From JBPYFK01 sp051984675 (GTDB lineage Bacteria > Actinomycetota > Actinomycetes > Mycobacteriales > Pseudonocardiaceae): a stretch of DNA of 64,000 bases. Position 1 is the stretch's first letter. Every line of letters starts with the position of its first letter. The notes beneath the pieces were generated by a model. The model was given only the letters and a program-made list of their open reading frames with translations, searched no databases and was not told the DNA's origin. The stretch spans positions 1 to 64,000 of the forward strand of contig JBPYFK010000034.1 of the NCBI GenBank assembly GCA_051984675.1, given 5' to 3'. Below are positions 1 to 8,406 of the stretch, one piece after another. The translations under genes were made by a program, and so were the position numbers.

Positions 1-1
1 G

Positions 2-182
2 TCCGAACGCGTCGAGATCGCCTGTGGCGGCGGCTTCGGACGAACGGGAACCGCTCTGGCTTGTCTCGCCGTGCTCGACGGCGTCCCCACCAACGAGGCA
101 GTCACGTATGTGCGCGAGCACTACTCGCCGCCGCACAGTCGAGACACCCTGGCAACGACGGTTCGTTCTACGCTTCGCGTGA
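2..182 (+). pseudogene. Protein-tyrosine phosphatase family, C-terminal part, frameshifted
   Basis: The window opens inside a small tyrosine/dual-specificity phosphatase. In frame from base 2 the translation shows the CX5R signature CGGGFGRTGTAL (catalytic Cys and Arg) followed by a helix ending VREHYSP. Actinobacterial relatives usually continue as R-A-V-E-T-P-W-Q-R-R. Exactly that tail (RTVETPWQRRFVLRFA, then TGA at 180-182) is present but in the next frame. One extra base in the cgccgccgc tract around 126-134 separates the two frames. Read without the shift, the frame runs on to 427 with composition unlike a real protein. The 5' part lies outside the window. Whether this is a true pseudogene or a sequencing indel cannot be told from the window alone. 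Confidence 0.7.
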
Positions 183-215
183 TCCGGTGGCGGAGCATGC
201 CCGCCACCGACGTTC

Positions 216-908
216 TCAGCACTGACTTTTCGGCAAGATCCCCTGCTCACACAGGTACTGCTGTTGTATGTCCGCAGAGTCGGGTTCCTGCCCACACCGC
301 ACGCCGCACTGTTGATAACCCTTCAGACCGTTGCTGTAGCCAGAAGAACCTGACGACGACCTACCCGGCGAGTTGGACGAACGACCCCAGCCGGACCCGG
401 AACCAACAACAGCCTGATCAGCGATGACCGAGCCGTTCTGCTCGATCACCAAGTGCGAGCTGTTGATCGTGTAGGTGATGCCGTTGTTCGGGCTGGTCTC
501 GTAGCCGTTGGACGTGGCGTGTGCCGGCAGTGTGATCGACCCGGACGAGCTGGTCCCGTGATAGGTCACGTCGCCCGACGCGTCCCGGCACAAGGCCACG
601 GTGGACTGCGTGGTTGCGTAGGACGCGAAACACCCCACGGACGCATCGCCGGTGCCTTGCCTGGTCTGCGACTCGGGCGACTCGGCCTTCGGTTGTTCCG
701 GCACGGTCACCGTTCTCGTCGTGGTCGACGGCGCCGGTTGGGGCAGTGGTGCCGTCGGTGGTGCTGGCACGGCGGGGTGCGGCGCGGGCGCGGCGTTCGC
801 CGCCGGCAATGGCGGTGACTGCCGCTGTACTCCGGTACAGGCGGTCATCCCCCCGATTGCCAGCCCCAGCACCCCAGCCGCGGCGCAGGTCTTCATCCAG
901 CGAAGCAC
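216..908 (-). CDS. Putative secreted lipoprotein of unknown function
   Basis: About 230 residues. From the chosen GTG start the N-terminus has Arg and Lys, a hydrophobic stretch (AAAGVLGLAIGG) and a lipobox-like MTAC, so it is probably a lipid-anchored envelope protein. After it comes a long Pro/Ala-rich linker, then a domain with TYHGTSSSGSITLPA, a Gly/Ser-rich segment and a Cys-containing C-terminus (QCGVRC...LCEQGILPKSQC) that could form disulfides. The frame is open upstream to 1001. I prefer the GTG at 908 because GGGGGA sits four bases before it; an ATG at 896 is the alternative. No family was recognised. It stands alone and converges with the phosphatase remnant. Confidence 0.55.
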   Translation of the reverse strand: MLRWMKTCAAAGVLGLAIGGMTACTGVQRQSPPLPAANAAPAPHPAVPAPPTAPLPQPAPSTTTRTVTVPEQPKAESPESQTRQGTGDASVGCFASYATTQSTVALCRDASGDVTYHGTSSSGSITLPAHATSNGYETSPNNGITYTINSSHLVIEQNGSVIADQAVVGSGSGWGRSSNSPGRSSSGSSGYSNGLKGYQQCGVRCGQEPDSADIQQQYLCEQGILPKSQC

Positions 909-1559
909 ATCATCCCCCAGGTCTATTTCATTCCGCCCGAACCGCCCCGCTAATCCCGCAAGCTTCGCGGCGTCGACCCGTTGCGCTTCGGCGCGCATCA
1001 CTAGGCTGTCCCCTTGCAGGAAGCGATGGGGCTGCTTGTATTCAGTAGACGGTGGGCCGGTAGGGCTAGATAGAGCCCAAAGCCCCCAGCGGAGAAGTGA
1101 ACAGCGTCACTCGTTGAAAGGGCAGTGATCGCTACGAATGGAATCATGCGGGTCCGTCGTCATCCACAAGTCCATTGTGGCCAACCGCGGCACTAAAATC
1201 ACCACACTGCAGGTAGAATACCAGTTCGAATATATCCATTTACCTTAACAAGGCCAGGATATTCGTGCAATTCCCTACGTCAGAGACCTGACCTCAGGTA
1301 CCTCTCATACGCCGACCGGTCGCTGACGGCGTGCCGGCGTCCGCCTCGGTGGGAGCCCCTACGCTCGTGCCCGGGGCGCTCATATCGTGCTACGATATGA
1401 GCGCCGGCATATTCAGGCCAGCCATTGCTGGAACACCTCGCGCTGGAATGCAAGTGAATCGCGTTCGTGACGGGGGAGGCGAGTGCGCACTGAGTGACAC
1501 GGTTCGAGCGTTCGCGATGAGACGCAGATAGAGCAGAGAGCACGCGCGAGAGGGGAACG
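909..1559. other. Long intergenic region without a convincing gene
   Basis: About 650 bases with no reading frame showing actinobacterial codon bias. The part from about 1140 to 1270 is clearly more AT-rich than the rest of the window, as expected for divergent promoters of the lipoprotein gene and the SPW gene. The only strong structure is the palindrome at 1375-1405, annotated separately. No tRNA cloverleaf or repeat was seen. Confidence 0.5.
1375..1405. promoter_or_regulatory. Perfect 14-bp inverted repeat, probable operator
   Basis: Arms GGCGCTCATATCGT and ACGATATGAGCGCC are perfect complements with a three-base centre (GCT). The AT-rich inner part ATATCGT/ACGATAT is typical of TetR- or PadR-type operators. 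It lies about 155 bases before the SPW-protein gene and has no T-run after it, which argues against a terminator. No regulator is adjacent, so the partner is unknown. Confidence 0.5.
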
Positions 1560-1562
1560 GTG

Positions 1563-2021
1563 ATGACCTCTCCTCAAGACGAGACAGATGGAACCCCCAT
1601 CACGCGACACCCGGATCTGGTCGCGATGGGGCAGCGCTACGCCGGCAAGCTCGCCGGACCGCAGATGGTGGCCAGCGAGGGTCTGCTGATGCTCGCCGGA
1701 GCCTACGCGGCCATCTCACCCTGGGTCGTTGGGTTCGCCGGTCGTGCACCGGGGCTGGCCGTCAATGACGTGATCCTCGGACTGATCGTGGCCGCGATGG
1801 GCCTGGGGCTGATGGGGACCCCGGAGCGCAGTGGCGGCCTGAGCTGGACCGCCACCCCGATCGGGATCTGGGTCCTGATCTCCACCTGGATCGTGCCGGC
1901 CCGCGGCACCATCACCGCTGGTTTGGTGTGGAGCAATGTCGTGGTCGGGGCGGTCATGATCATTCTGGGCCTCAGCGTCGCTGGGTTCGTGCTGACAAGG
2001 AAACCGCCGACGACGGAATGA
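1563..2021 (+). CDS. SPW-repeat membrane protein
   Basis: About 152 residues with four hydrophobic segments: roughly residues 40-55, 68-85, 98-110 and 120-143. An SPWVVGF motif in the first segment is the hallmark of the SPW repeat family (two two-helix repeats each starting Ser-Pro-Trp). The second repeat is degenerate (LISTWIVP). The N-terminal 35 residues are polar and probably cytoplasmic. The start is taken at the ATG after GAGAGGGGAACG; an in-frame GTG lies one codon upstream. The biochemical role of SPW proteins is not known. It is followed by a strong hairpin, so it is probably transcribed alone. Confidence 0.75.
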   Translation: MTSPQDETDGTPITRHPDLVAMGQRYAGKLAGPQMVASEGLLMLAGAYAAISPWVVGFAGRAPGLAVNDVILGLIVAAMGLGLMGTPERSGGLSWTATPIGIWVLISTWIVPARGTITAGLVWSNVVVGAVMIILGLSVAGFVLTRKPPTTE

Positions 2022-2030
2022 CCCATCCTG

Positions 2031-2055
2031 CGGCGCCCCACCCGGTGGGGCGCCG
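2031..2055 (+). terminator. Hairpin after SPW gene
   Basis: Perfect 10-bp stem (CGGCGCCCCA with TGGGGCGCCG) around a five-base loop, starting 10 bases after the SPW stop codon. It lacks a clear T-run, which is common for terminators in high-GC actinobacteria. Confidence 0.6.
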
Positions 2056-2214
2056 CCCGCTGTACTGGGGTATGTCGGGCCGTTATGTACGGCCGCTGGT
2101 CTTGATCGTCCATCATGGACTGCGACCGGCTCTGTCCTGGTCTGATGGTTCGGCCGGGCCAGAACTGATCGATCCTGCGCTGCTGAACCGGCACGCTGCC
2201 GCCATGATGACAGC

Positions 2215-4488
2215 GTGAACGATGCCTCCGACGCGGGTGCAGTGTGGGTGGCCAGCACGGACCGTGTTCTGGTGCTCGTGGTCGCCATCGTGGCGCTGCT
2301 CGCCCTGGGCGTGGCCGCCCTCCTGCTGCGCGAGGTGCTCGCGGCCAGCCAGGGCACCGAGAAGATGCAAACCATCGCACGCGGGATCCAGCAGGGCGCG
2401 GCCGCCTACCTCGGCCGGCAGTTCAAGACGCTGGCGGTCTTCGTGGTCGTGATCCCGTTCCTGTTGCTGCTCCTGCCCGCGGACTCCGCCTCCATCCGCA
2501 TCGGCCGGTCGGTGTTCTTCGTCGTCGGTGCGGTGTTCTCGGCCGCCGCCGGTTATATCGGCATGTCGCTGGCAGTGCGGGGCAACGTCCGCGTCGCCGC
2601 GGCAGCGCGCGACGCCGGGATGAAGCGGGCCATCCGCATCGCGTTCCGCACGGGTGGCGTCACCGGCATGCTCACGGTGGGTCTCGGCCTGCTGGGCGCG
2701 TCCGTGGTCGTGCTGCTGTTCCGGGGTGACGCGCCAGGAGCGCTGGAAGGCTTCGGGTTCGGCGCCGCGCTGCTGGCGATGTTCATGCGGGTCGGCGGGG
2801 GCATTTACACCAAAGCCGCCGACGTCGGCGCGGACCTCGTCGGCAAGGTCGAGCACAACATCCCCGAGGACGACCCCCGCAACGCGGCGACCATCGCCGA
2901 CAACGTCGGGGACAACGTCGGCGACTGCGCCGGGATGGCCGCCGACCTCTTCGAGTCCTACGCCGTGGTGCTGGTCGCGTCGCTGATCCTAGGCAAGGCC
3001 GCGTTCGGCACCGCCGGTCTCGTCTTCCCGCTGCTCGTGCCGATGATCGGCGTGATCACCGCCGTGCTCGGGATCTTCGCGGTGACGCCACGCCAGGGTG
3101 ACCCCAGCGCCCTGCGCGCGATCAACCGCGGTTTCTTCACTTCCGCCGTCGTCTCCGCGGCCGGCGTGGCCGTCGCGGCGTTCGCCTACCTGCCCGGGAG
3201 CTTCGCGCAGCTCTCCGGCGCCAGCCCGCAGATCGCGGCCCTGCCCGGGAACCCGCGGACGGTCGCGATCGGCGCGGTGCTCATCGGCCTGGCGCTGGCC
3301 GGCACGATCCAGCTACTCACCGGCTACTTCACCGAGACCTACCACAAGCCGGTCCGCGAGATCAGCCGGAGTTCGCTCACCGGGGCCGCGACGGTCATCC
3401 TCTCCGGCTTCTCCATCGGCCTGGAGTCCACTGTCTACTCCGCCCTGGCCTTCGGCGCCGCCGTCTTCGGGGCGTTCCTGCTCGGACTCGGCAACACCAC
3501 TGTCGCGCTGTTCGCGGTGGCGCTCGCCGGCACCGGGCTGCTCACCACGGTCGGCGTCATCGTCGCCATGGACTCCTACGGTCCGGCCACCGACAACGCG
3601 CACGGCATCGCCGAGATGTCCGGCGACGTGACCGGGGAGGGCGCCGAGGTCCTCACCGGCCTGGACGCGGTCGGGAACACGACCAAAGCCTCCACCAAGG
3701 GCATGGCCATCGCCACCGCCGTCCTCGCCGCGACCGCGCTGTTCGGGTCGTTTCGCACCACCGTCGAGGATGCCCTCACGGCGGCCGGACAGCCGGCGTC
3801 GTCGTTCAGCCTTTCGGTCGATGAGCCGAACAAGCTCGTCGGCGTGCTCATCGGGGGCTGCGTGGTGTTCCTGTTCGCCGGGCTCGCGATCATGGCAGTG
3901 GGTCGCGCGGCCGGGCGCGTCGTGTTCGAGGTGCGTGAGCAGTTCCGCACCAGGCCGGGGATCATGGAGGGCAGCCAGCTCCCGGACTACGCGCGCGTGG
4001 TGGACATCTGCACGCGCGACTCGCTGCGCGAACTGGCCACGCCGGCGCTGCTGGCGGTGCTTACACCGATCGCGGTCGGTTTCGCCATGGGTTACGCCCC
4101 GCTGGGTACCTTCCTCGCCGGTGCCATCGCGGCGGGCGCGCTCATGGCGGTCCTGCTCGCCAACTCGGGTGCGGCCTGGGACAACGCCAAGAAGGTGGTC
4201 GAGGACGGCCACCACGGCGGCAAAGGCTCGGAAGCGCACGCCGCCACCGTCATCGGCGACACCGTGGGGGACCCGTTCAAGGACACCGCCGGACCGGCGA
4301 TCAACCCGCTGATCAAGGTCATGAACCTGGTGTCGCTGCTCATCGCGCCCAGCGTGGTCACCTACGCACCGAACAACACCGTTCGGCTGAGCGCCGCCGT
4401 CGTCGCCGTGGCGATCGTCGTCATCGCGATCGTGATCGCCAAACGACGCTCGACCGAGATCACGCCGGCGAGCGCGGAACAGCCCTGA
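2215..4488 (+). CDS. hppA: K+-insensitive proton-translocating pyrophosphatase
   Basis: About 757 residues, the usual length for membrane-bound H+-PPase, with some 16 membrane helices. It couples hydrolysis of cytosolic pyrophosphate to proton export across the plasma membrane. The pyrophosphate/Mg-binding motifs are present: YTKAADVGADLVGKVE, IPEDDPRNAATIADNVGDN with VGDCAGMAAD, and near the C-terminus GDTVGDPFKDTAGPA. The sequence GNTTKA has Lys where K+-dependent enzymes have Ala, which places it in the potassium-independent class. The GTG start at 2215 gives an N-terminus just before the first helix; the Shine-Dalgarno is weak. It lies alone between hairpin-bounded genes. Confidence 0.95.
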   Translation: MNDASDAGAVWVASTDRVLVLVVAIVALLALGVAALLLREVLAASQGTEKMQTIARGIQQGAAAYLGRQFKTLAVFVVVIPFLLLLLPADSASIRIGRSVFFVVGAVFSAAAGYIGMSLAVRGNVRVAAAARDAGMKRAIRIAFRTGGVTGMLTVGLGLLGASVVVLLFRGDAPGALEGFGFGAALLAMFMRVGGGIYTKAADVGADLVGKVEHNIPEDDPRNAATIADNVGDNVGDCAGMAADLFESYAVVLVASLILGKAAFGTAGLVFPLLVPMIGVITAVLGIFAVTPRQGDPSALRAINRGFFTSAVVSAAGVAVAAFAYLPGSFAQLSGASPQIAALPGNPRTVAIGAVLIGLALAGTIQLLTGYFTETYHKPVREISRSSLTGAATVILSGFSIGLESTVYSALAFGAAVFGAFLLGLGNTTVALFAVALAGTGLLTTVGVIVAMDSYGPATDNAHGIAEMSGDVTGEGAEVLTGLDAVGNTTKASTKGMAIATAVLAATALFGSFRTTVEDALTAAGQPASSFSLSVDEPNKLVGVLIGGCVVFLFAGLAIMAVGRAAGRVVFEVREQFRTRPGIMEGSQLPDYARVVDICTRDSLRELATPALLAVLTPIAVGFAMGYAPLGTFLAGAIAAGALMAVLLANSGAAWDNAKKVVEDGHHGGKGSEAHAATVIGDTVGDPFKDTAGPAINPLIKVMNLVSLLIAPSVVTYAPNNTVRLSAAVVAVAIVVIAIVIAKRRSTEITPASAEQP

Positions 4489-4645
4489 CGACACACCGTG
4501 CTCGCACGAGGCTGATACGCCGCCCACACGGCCTCTTGCTACTCCACGGTAGGCGCGGCACGATGTCCGGCACGGTGATGACGCTCACCGCAACCGCGCG
4601 GCCCGCGCTGACGGCGTCTACCTCTGGTCAGGGTGGAGGTCCCGC

Positions 4646-5593
4646 ATGTTCGGTGGTGGCGACGGCGCTGGCGGCGTATTCACCGGTCCGGTGCAGGCGT
4701 GGGAGATCCCGGTGGGTGCGGACCTCGTCGCCGATCTCGAACTGGGCGAGGCGCTCATGCTGCCCTACCAGCCACGAGCCGTTCACGAGATCCCGGCCGA
4801 CGCGGTCGAAGCCCTGACCGAGCTGGCCGGCATCGCTACCGCCGCCGATCTGCTCGTCCTGCCCGCCGCTGTTCGTCCGACCGACGCCGGCTGCGCCTAC
4901 GTCCCCACCCAAGTCCTGGGCGTAGGCGCGCGCGGGGTCGCACTGTGGGTCGACGACCTGCCGCATCAGCGCGTGGTCGCCGTGATCGGGCATGGCGAGA
5001 TCGCCGTGGTCGAGCACGAGCTCACCCTCCGATACGGGCGGCTCACGGTGCTGGGTGTTCACCACCGGATCACCCTGCCCTACCGGTCCGGTGGCTGGTC
5101 GGCGATGCGCGAGCTGCTCACGCGGCTGCGCGCCCGGATGCTGCGGCAGCCGACTCTGCCGTCACCGGCGGATCGCGCTTCCCGGAGCGTGACATGGGGC
5201 CGAGTCGTCTACTCGCCGCTGGTCACTCTGGGCGATGCCGATCCCGAGGTCTGGGTCTCGGTCGCCTCCGCTCGGCGGGCACGGTGGCCGGCGGCCCAGG
5301 CCGTCCTCACCGGCCGGGAGTTCGTGGTCGTGGGCGACGTGACCGCACGGCTACCGCTGGCCCACGGCGTAGACCTGCTCGCGGTGCCGCGAGCGCGGAT
5401 GACCGGGCTGCGGGGCCGCGACTCCCGGCTGACGATCGTCGCGGCTGGCCTGACCAGGCACGTCGACGTCGGTCCCCGGTTGGTGGAAGCCGTCATGGTC
5501 AAGCTCGCCCCGCGCCTGGTTCCGGCGTCGCCGCCGGTCACCCGGCCCGTGACGCCGGCCGTTCCCCCTCCCCCACCGGTCCGACCGACGTAG
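4646..5593 (+). CDS. Conserved hypothetical, PH-like
   Basis: About 315 residues; no named family recognised. The start follows GGTGGAGG with good spacing. The N-terminal half has short beta-rich stretches (VAVIGHGEIAVVEHELTLRYG, then LTVLGVHHRITLPY) that read like a PH-like or YokE-type fold. The middle contains a basic helix (MRELLTRLRARMLRQ). A second beta-rich block follows (TGREFVVVGDVTARLPLAHG) and the C-terminus is a Pro-rich tail. No signal peptide or membrane segment is visible, so it is probably cytosolic. It ends 29 bases before mceG and may be co-transcribed with it. Confidence 0.6.
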   Translation: MFGGGDGAGGVFTGPVQAWEIPVGADLVADLELGEALMLPYQPRAVHEIPADAVEALTELAGIATAADLLVLPAAVRPTDAGCAYVPTQVLGVGARGVALWVDDLPHQRVVAVIGHGEIAVVEHELTLRYGRLTVLGVHHRITLPYRSGGWSAMRELLTRLRARMLRQPTLPSPADRASRSVTWGRVVYSPLVTLGDADPEVWVSVASARRARWPAAQAVLTGREFVVVGDVTARLPLAHGVDLLAVPRARMTGLRGRDSRLTIVAAGLTRHVDVGPRLVEAVMVKLAPRLVPASPPVTRPVTPAVPPPPPVRPT

Positions 5594-5622
5594 TCCATAA
5601 CCCCTGAAGGAGGAAGCACACG

Positions 5623-6582
5623 ATGAGTGGTGTCGAAGTCGTCGTCGAAGGTCTGAGCAAGTCCTTTGGTCCCAGCACGGTGTGGCAGGACGTCACCATG
5701 ACCCTGCCGCCCGGCGAGGTCAGCGTCATGGTCGGTCCCTCGGGCACCGGGAAAACCGTGCTCCTCAAGTCGCTGATCGGGCTGCTCAAGCCCGAACAGG
5801 GCCGAGTCGTGGTCGACGGCACCGATCTGGTGCACTGCTCGGAACGCGAGCTCTACCGGATACGGCGGCTGCTCGGAGTCATGTTCCAGGACGGTGCCCT
5901 GTTCGGCTCGATCGACCTCTACGACAACGTCGCCTTCCCGTTACGGGAGCACACCAGGAAAAGCGAGACCGAAATCCGGCGAATTGTCGCCGAGAAGATG
6001 GAAATGGTCGGCCTCGGCGGCGCCGAGCACAAGCTTCCCGGTGAGATCTCGGGAGGAATGCGCAAGCGCGCCAGCCTGGCCCGAGCGCTGGTGCTCAACC
6101 CGCAGATCATTCTCTGCGACGAACCCGACTCCGGCCTTGACCCCGTGCGCACCGCCTACCTGTCACAGCTGCTGATCGATATCAACGCCCAGATCGACGC
6201 CACGATGTTGATCGTCACGCACAACATCGACATTGCCCGGACCGTGCCGGACAACCTCGGCATGCTCTTCCGCAAGGAACTCGTCGTGTTCGGCCCCCGC
6301 GAGGTCCTGTTGACCAGCGAGCAACCCGCGGTCGCCCAGTTCCTCAACGGCCGCCGGGTCGGCCCCATCGGCATGAGCGAGGAAAAGGACACCGCCACCC
6401 AGGCCGCCGAGCAGGCCAGGCTGGGCAGCCCGGTCGACGAGATCCACGGCATCCCACCTCAGCTGACACCGAGTCCAGGTCAGCCGGAACGTCGGGCCGT
6501 GCACCGCCGCAAGAGCCGTGTCGAGCGGATCCTGCCGACCCTGCCCGCCCAGGCCCAGCGGGCCATCCGGTCTTCCGTATAG
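5623..6582 (+). CDS. mceG: ABC ATPase of the Mce lipid importer (MceG/Mkl type)
   Basis: About 319 residues. ATP-binding protein that powers YrbE-Mce importers from the cytoplasmic face. Visible motifs: Walker A GPSGTGKT (about residue 39-46), Q-loop VMFQDGALF, signature SGGMRKRASLARAL, Walker B IILCDEPDSGLDP and the H-switch LIVTHN. The SGGMRKR form and the long C-terminal extension (about residues 245-319) are typical of the MceG/MlaF branch. Strong Shine-Dalgarno AAGGAGG. It is encoded about 14 kb from the permease genes yrbEA/yrbEB (18.9-20.5 kb), which fits the usual arrangement of one stand-alone MceG serving mce operons. Confidence 0.9.
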   Translation: MSGVEVVVEGLSKSFGPSTVWQDVTMTLPPGEVSVMVGPSGTGKTVLLKSLIGLLKPEQGRVVVDGTDLVHCSERELYRIRRLLGVMFQDGALFGSIDLYDNVAFPLREHTRKSETEIRRIVAEKMEMVGLGGAEHKLPGEISGGMRKRASLARALVLNPQIILCDEPDSGLDPVRTAYLSQLLIDINAQIDATMLIVTHNIDIARTVPDNLGMLFRKELVVFGPREVLLTSEQPAVAQFLNGRRVGPIGMSEEKDTATQAAEQARLGSPVDEIHGIPPQLTPSPGQPERRAVHRRKSRVERILPTLPAQAQRAIRSSV

Positions 6583-6590
6583 TCCACAGA

Positions 6591-6610
6591 GGACGGCTGT
6601 ACCGCCGTCC
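6591..6610 (+). terminator. Hairpin after mceG
   Basis: GGACGGC and GCCGTCC form a perfect 7-bp stem around TGTACC, nine bases after the mceG stop codon. Confidence 0.45.
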
Positions 6611-6701
6611 CCGTGGCGGCACTTGGCCACCGACCACCGGTCCGTTTCGTTCCCACCGCGAGACGCTACGCTTGCCGGGAACGCGACCGGAGGTGACCGC
6701 G

Positions 6702-7460
6702 ATGCTGACGGTGGTCGATCCGCATACCATGAGCCGCTCCCATCTCGCCGCGCGACCGGGTCGGCTCACACAGATCGGGGTTGCCCTTCCCAGCGTTCAG
6801 GGAGAGGTAACGCCAAGCGGTTTACGCGCCGTGGTCGTGGCCGACCTCCTGCGGCGGGTGCTGGAAGAGGTGCACTCCCAACAGGTGATGGTGACGGTCG
6901 CTGGGCCGGGACTCAGCCGGCAGGCGCTGCACCAGCACCTCCACCCATTGTGGATTCCCGACCCCGCTGCGACCGTCGATCCCGCTGACACGGACAACAC
7001 GGCGGCACCGCTCGGCGCGGTTGACGCACTCGTCACAGCGGCCGGCGCCGATACGCCCAGTGATGGCGTGCTTCGCCTGCCGGTCGCCGCTGTCCGGGGT
7101 CGTGCCGAGCCGGTCGACCCGACCGACCTGCGCCTGCTTCTGCTGTCCTGGCACCACACCGAGTCCGTGCGGCTCGGCGCCGCCGAACTGGCGCTGGCGG
7201 CAGCGACCCTCCGGCACTGGCGCGACTTCGTCGCGGCCTGGGCGACGCAACCTTCCTCCCCGATGCCGGAGCGGGTGAAACGGGAGGCGTATGCGGCCTG
7301 CGACGACAACCTGAACATTTCCCGGGTCCTTGGGCTGTTGCACCACGTCGAGCAGGACACCACGATTCCCGAGGGTGCGAAGTTCGAAACCTTCGCCCAC
7401 CTGGACCGGATTCTCGCCCTCAACCTCACGGCCCACCTGGGAACCCAGAGTGTCGGGTGA
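6702..7460 (+). CDS. Cysteinyl-tRNA-synthetase/MshC-like orphan domain
   Basis: About 252 residues. The segment LLLLSWHHTESVRLGAAELALA and the C-terminus IPEGAKFETFAHLDRILALNL resemble the helical C-terminal part of CysS and of MshC, the mycothiol cysteine ligase. The N-terminal region is shorter than a real synthetase and shows no intact HIGH or KMSKS motif, so aminoacyl-adenylate chemistry is unlikely. It could be a degenerate paralogue with a binding or regulatory role. The start is set by GGAGGTGA five bases before the ATG; the longer frame from 6672 is less likely. Function unknown. Confidence 0.55.
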   Translation: MLTVVDPHTMSRSHLAARPGRLTQIGVALPSVQGEVTPSGLRAVVVADLLRRVLEEVHSQQVMVTVAGPGLSRQALHQHLHPLWIPDPAATVDPADTDNTAAPLGAVDALVTAAGADTPSDGVLRLPVAAVRGRAEPVDPTDLRLLLLSWHHTESVRLGAAELALAAATLRHWRDFVAAWATQPSSPMPERVKREAYAACDDNLNISRVLGLLHHVEQDTTIPEGAKFETFAHLDRILALNLTAHLGTQSVG

Positions 7461-7598
7461 AACGGCAAGAAGTTCCTTCGCCGGCACGAGTTGACAGAAG
7501 CTTCACACAGAGGTTCCCCCTAACGGCTGCTTCCCCTTAACGTTCCGCCGACCCTTAGCCTCATCTGAAGGCGATTCTGACGGCGAGGAGCCCTGTTG

Positions 7599-8348
7599 AT
7601 GTTGTTACCCACGGTTGCATACCTGGCCCACGGCTCGGAGGGGGACGCACCGGATTCATTGGTCTTGCTCGCCGCCGGTCTCGCGCTGGTCGCGGTCGGC
7701 ACTGTCGCCGGGGCGTGGTTGGCGCGCCGCCGCGAAGGCCAGCAGCACATCTGGTTCGGGGCGGCCGCGGGCGCGCTGCTGGTCATCGCAACGGTGCATC
7801 TGCTTCCCGACGCGTGGGCAGGAGCCGAGGACGCGGGAATTCCCGTCTGGCTCGTGCCCGGCCTCGCCGTCACCTCGTTCGCGGTGAACGTCGCGGTCAG
7901 CCGCGCGGGGTGCACTTGCGCGGCCGACGAGGAACTCGCCAGCGGCGCGGGGTCGGCCGCCGCACTGGCAGTGCACCGCTTCCTCGAAGGGGCAGCGCTG
8001 GCGCTGACCGGACTGATCACGGCCGCGGCGCTGGCGGTCCACGCGCTCGGTGAGGGCCTGGCCGTCGGGGCACTGCTGCGCACGCAGCCCCGCCGGATGG
8101 CGGTCTGGCTGACCGTGATGTGTGTCGGCCCCGTCATCGGCGCGGTGGCCGCCGATGCCCTCCCGTCGCTGGGTGTCGTGGAACCACTGCTCCTCGCGGT
8201 CGCGGCCGGAATCCTGGCACAGGCGGCTCGAATCAGCCTGCGCGCCGCCTTCCCGCGCCGCGCGGGTTGGCGACTGTCGCCTGCCCCGGCCGCGGCGACC
8301 ATCGTGTCCGCGACGCTAACCGCACTGGCCGTGTACGCGGCGGGCTGA
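7599..8348 (+). CDS. ZIP-family metal transporter
   Basis: About 249 residues with seven or eight membrane helices. Metal-site motifs of ZIP proteins are visible: HLLPDAW near residue 69, HRFLEGAAL near 126 and HALGEGLAVGAL near 148 (the HxxxEG signature). A CTC pair near residue 105 may also bind metal. Predicted to import a divalent cation such as zinc across the plasma membrane. The ATG follows GAGGAG. The 140 bases upstream contain three CCCTWA-like repeats spaced 17-18 bases apart (about 7518, 7535 and 7553), which could be regulatory. Confidence 0.75.
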   Translation: MLLPTVAYLAHGSEGDAPDSLVLLAAGLALVAVGTVAGAWLARRREGQQHIWFGAAAGALLVIATVHLLPDAWAGAEDAGIPVWLVPGLAVTSFAVNVAVSRAGCTCAADEELASGAGSAAALAVHRFLEGAALALTGLITAAALAVHALGEGLAVGALLRTQPRRMAVWLTVMCVGPVIGAVAADALPSLGVVEPLLLAVAAGILAQAARISLRAAFPRRAGWRLSPAPAAATIVSATLTALAVYAAG

Positions 8349-8406
8349 GTGGGCCGCACGCTCGCCGCTGCGGTGCGAGGCTGGCGCGGCGAGGTGATAC
8401 TGGGGC

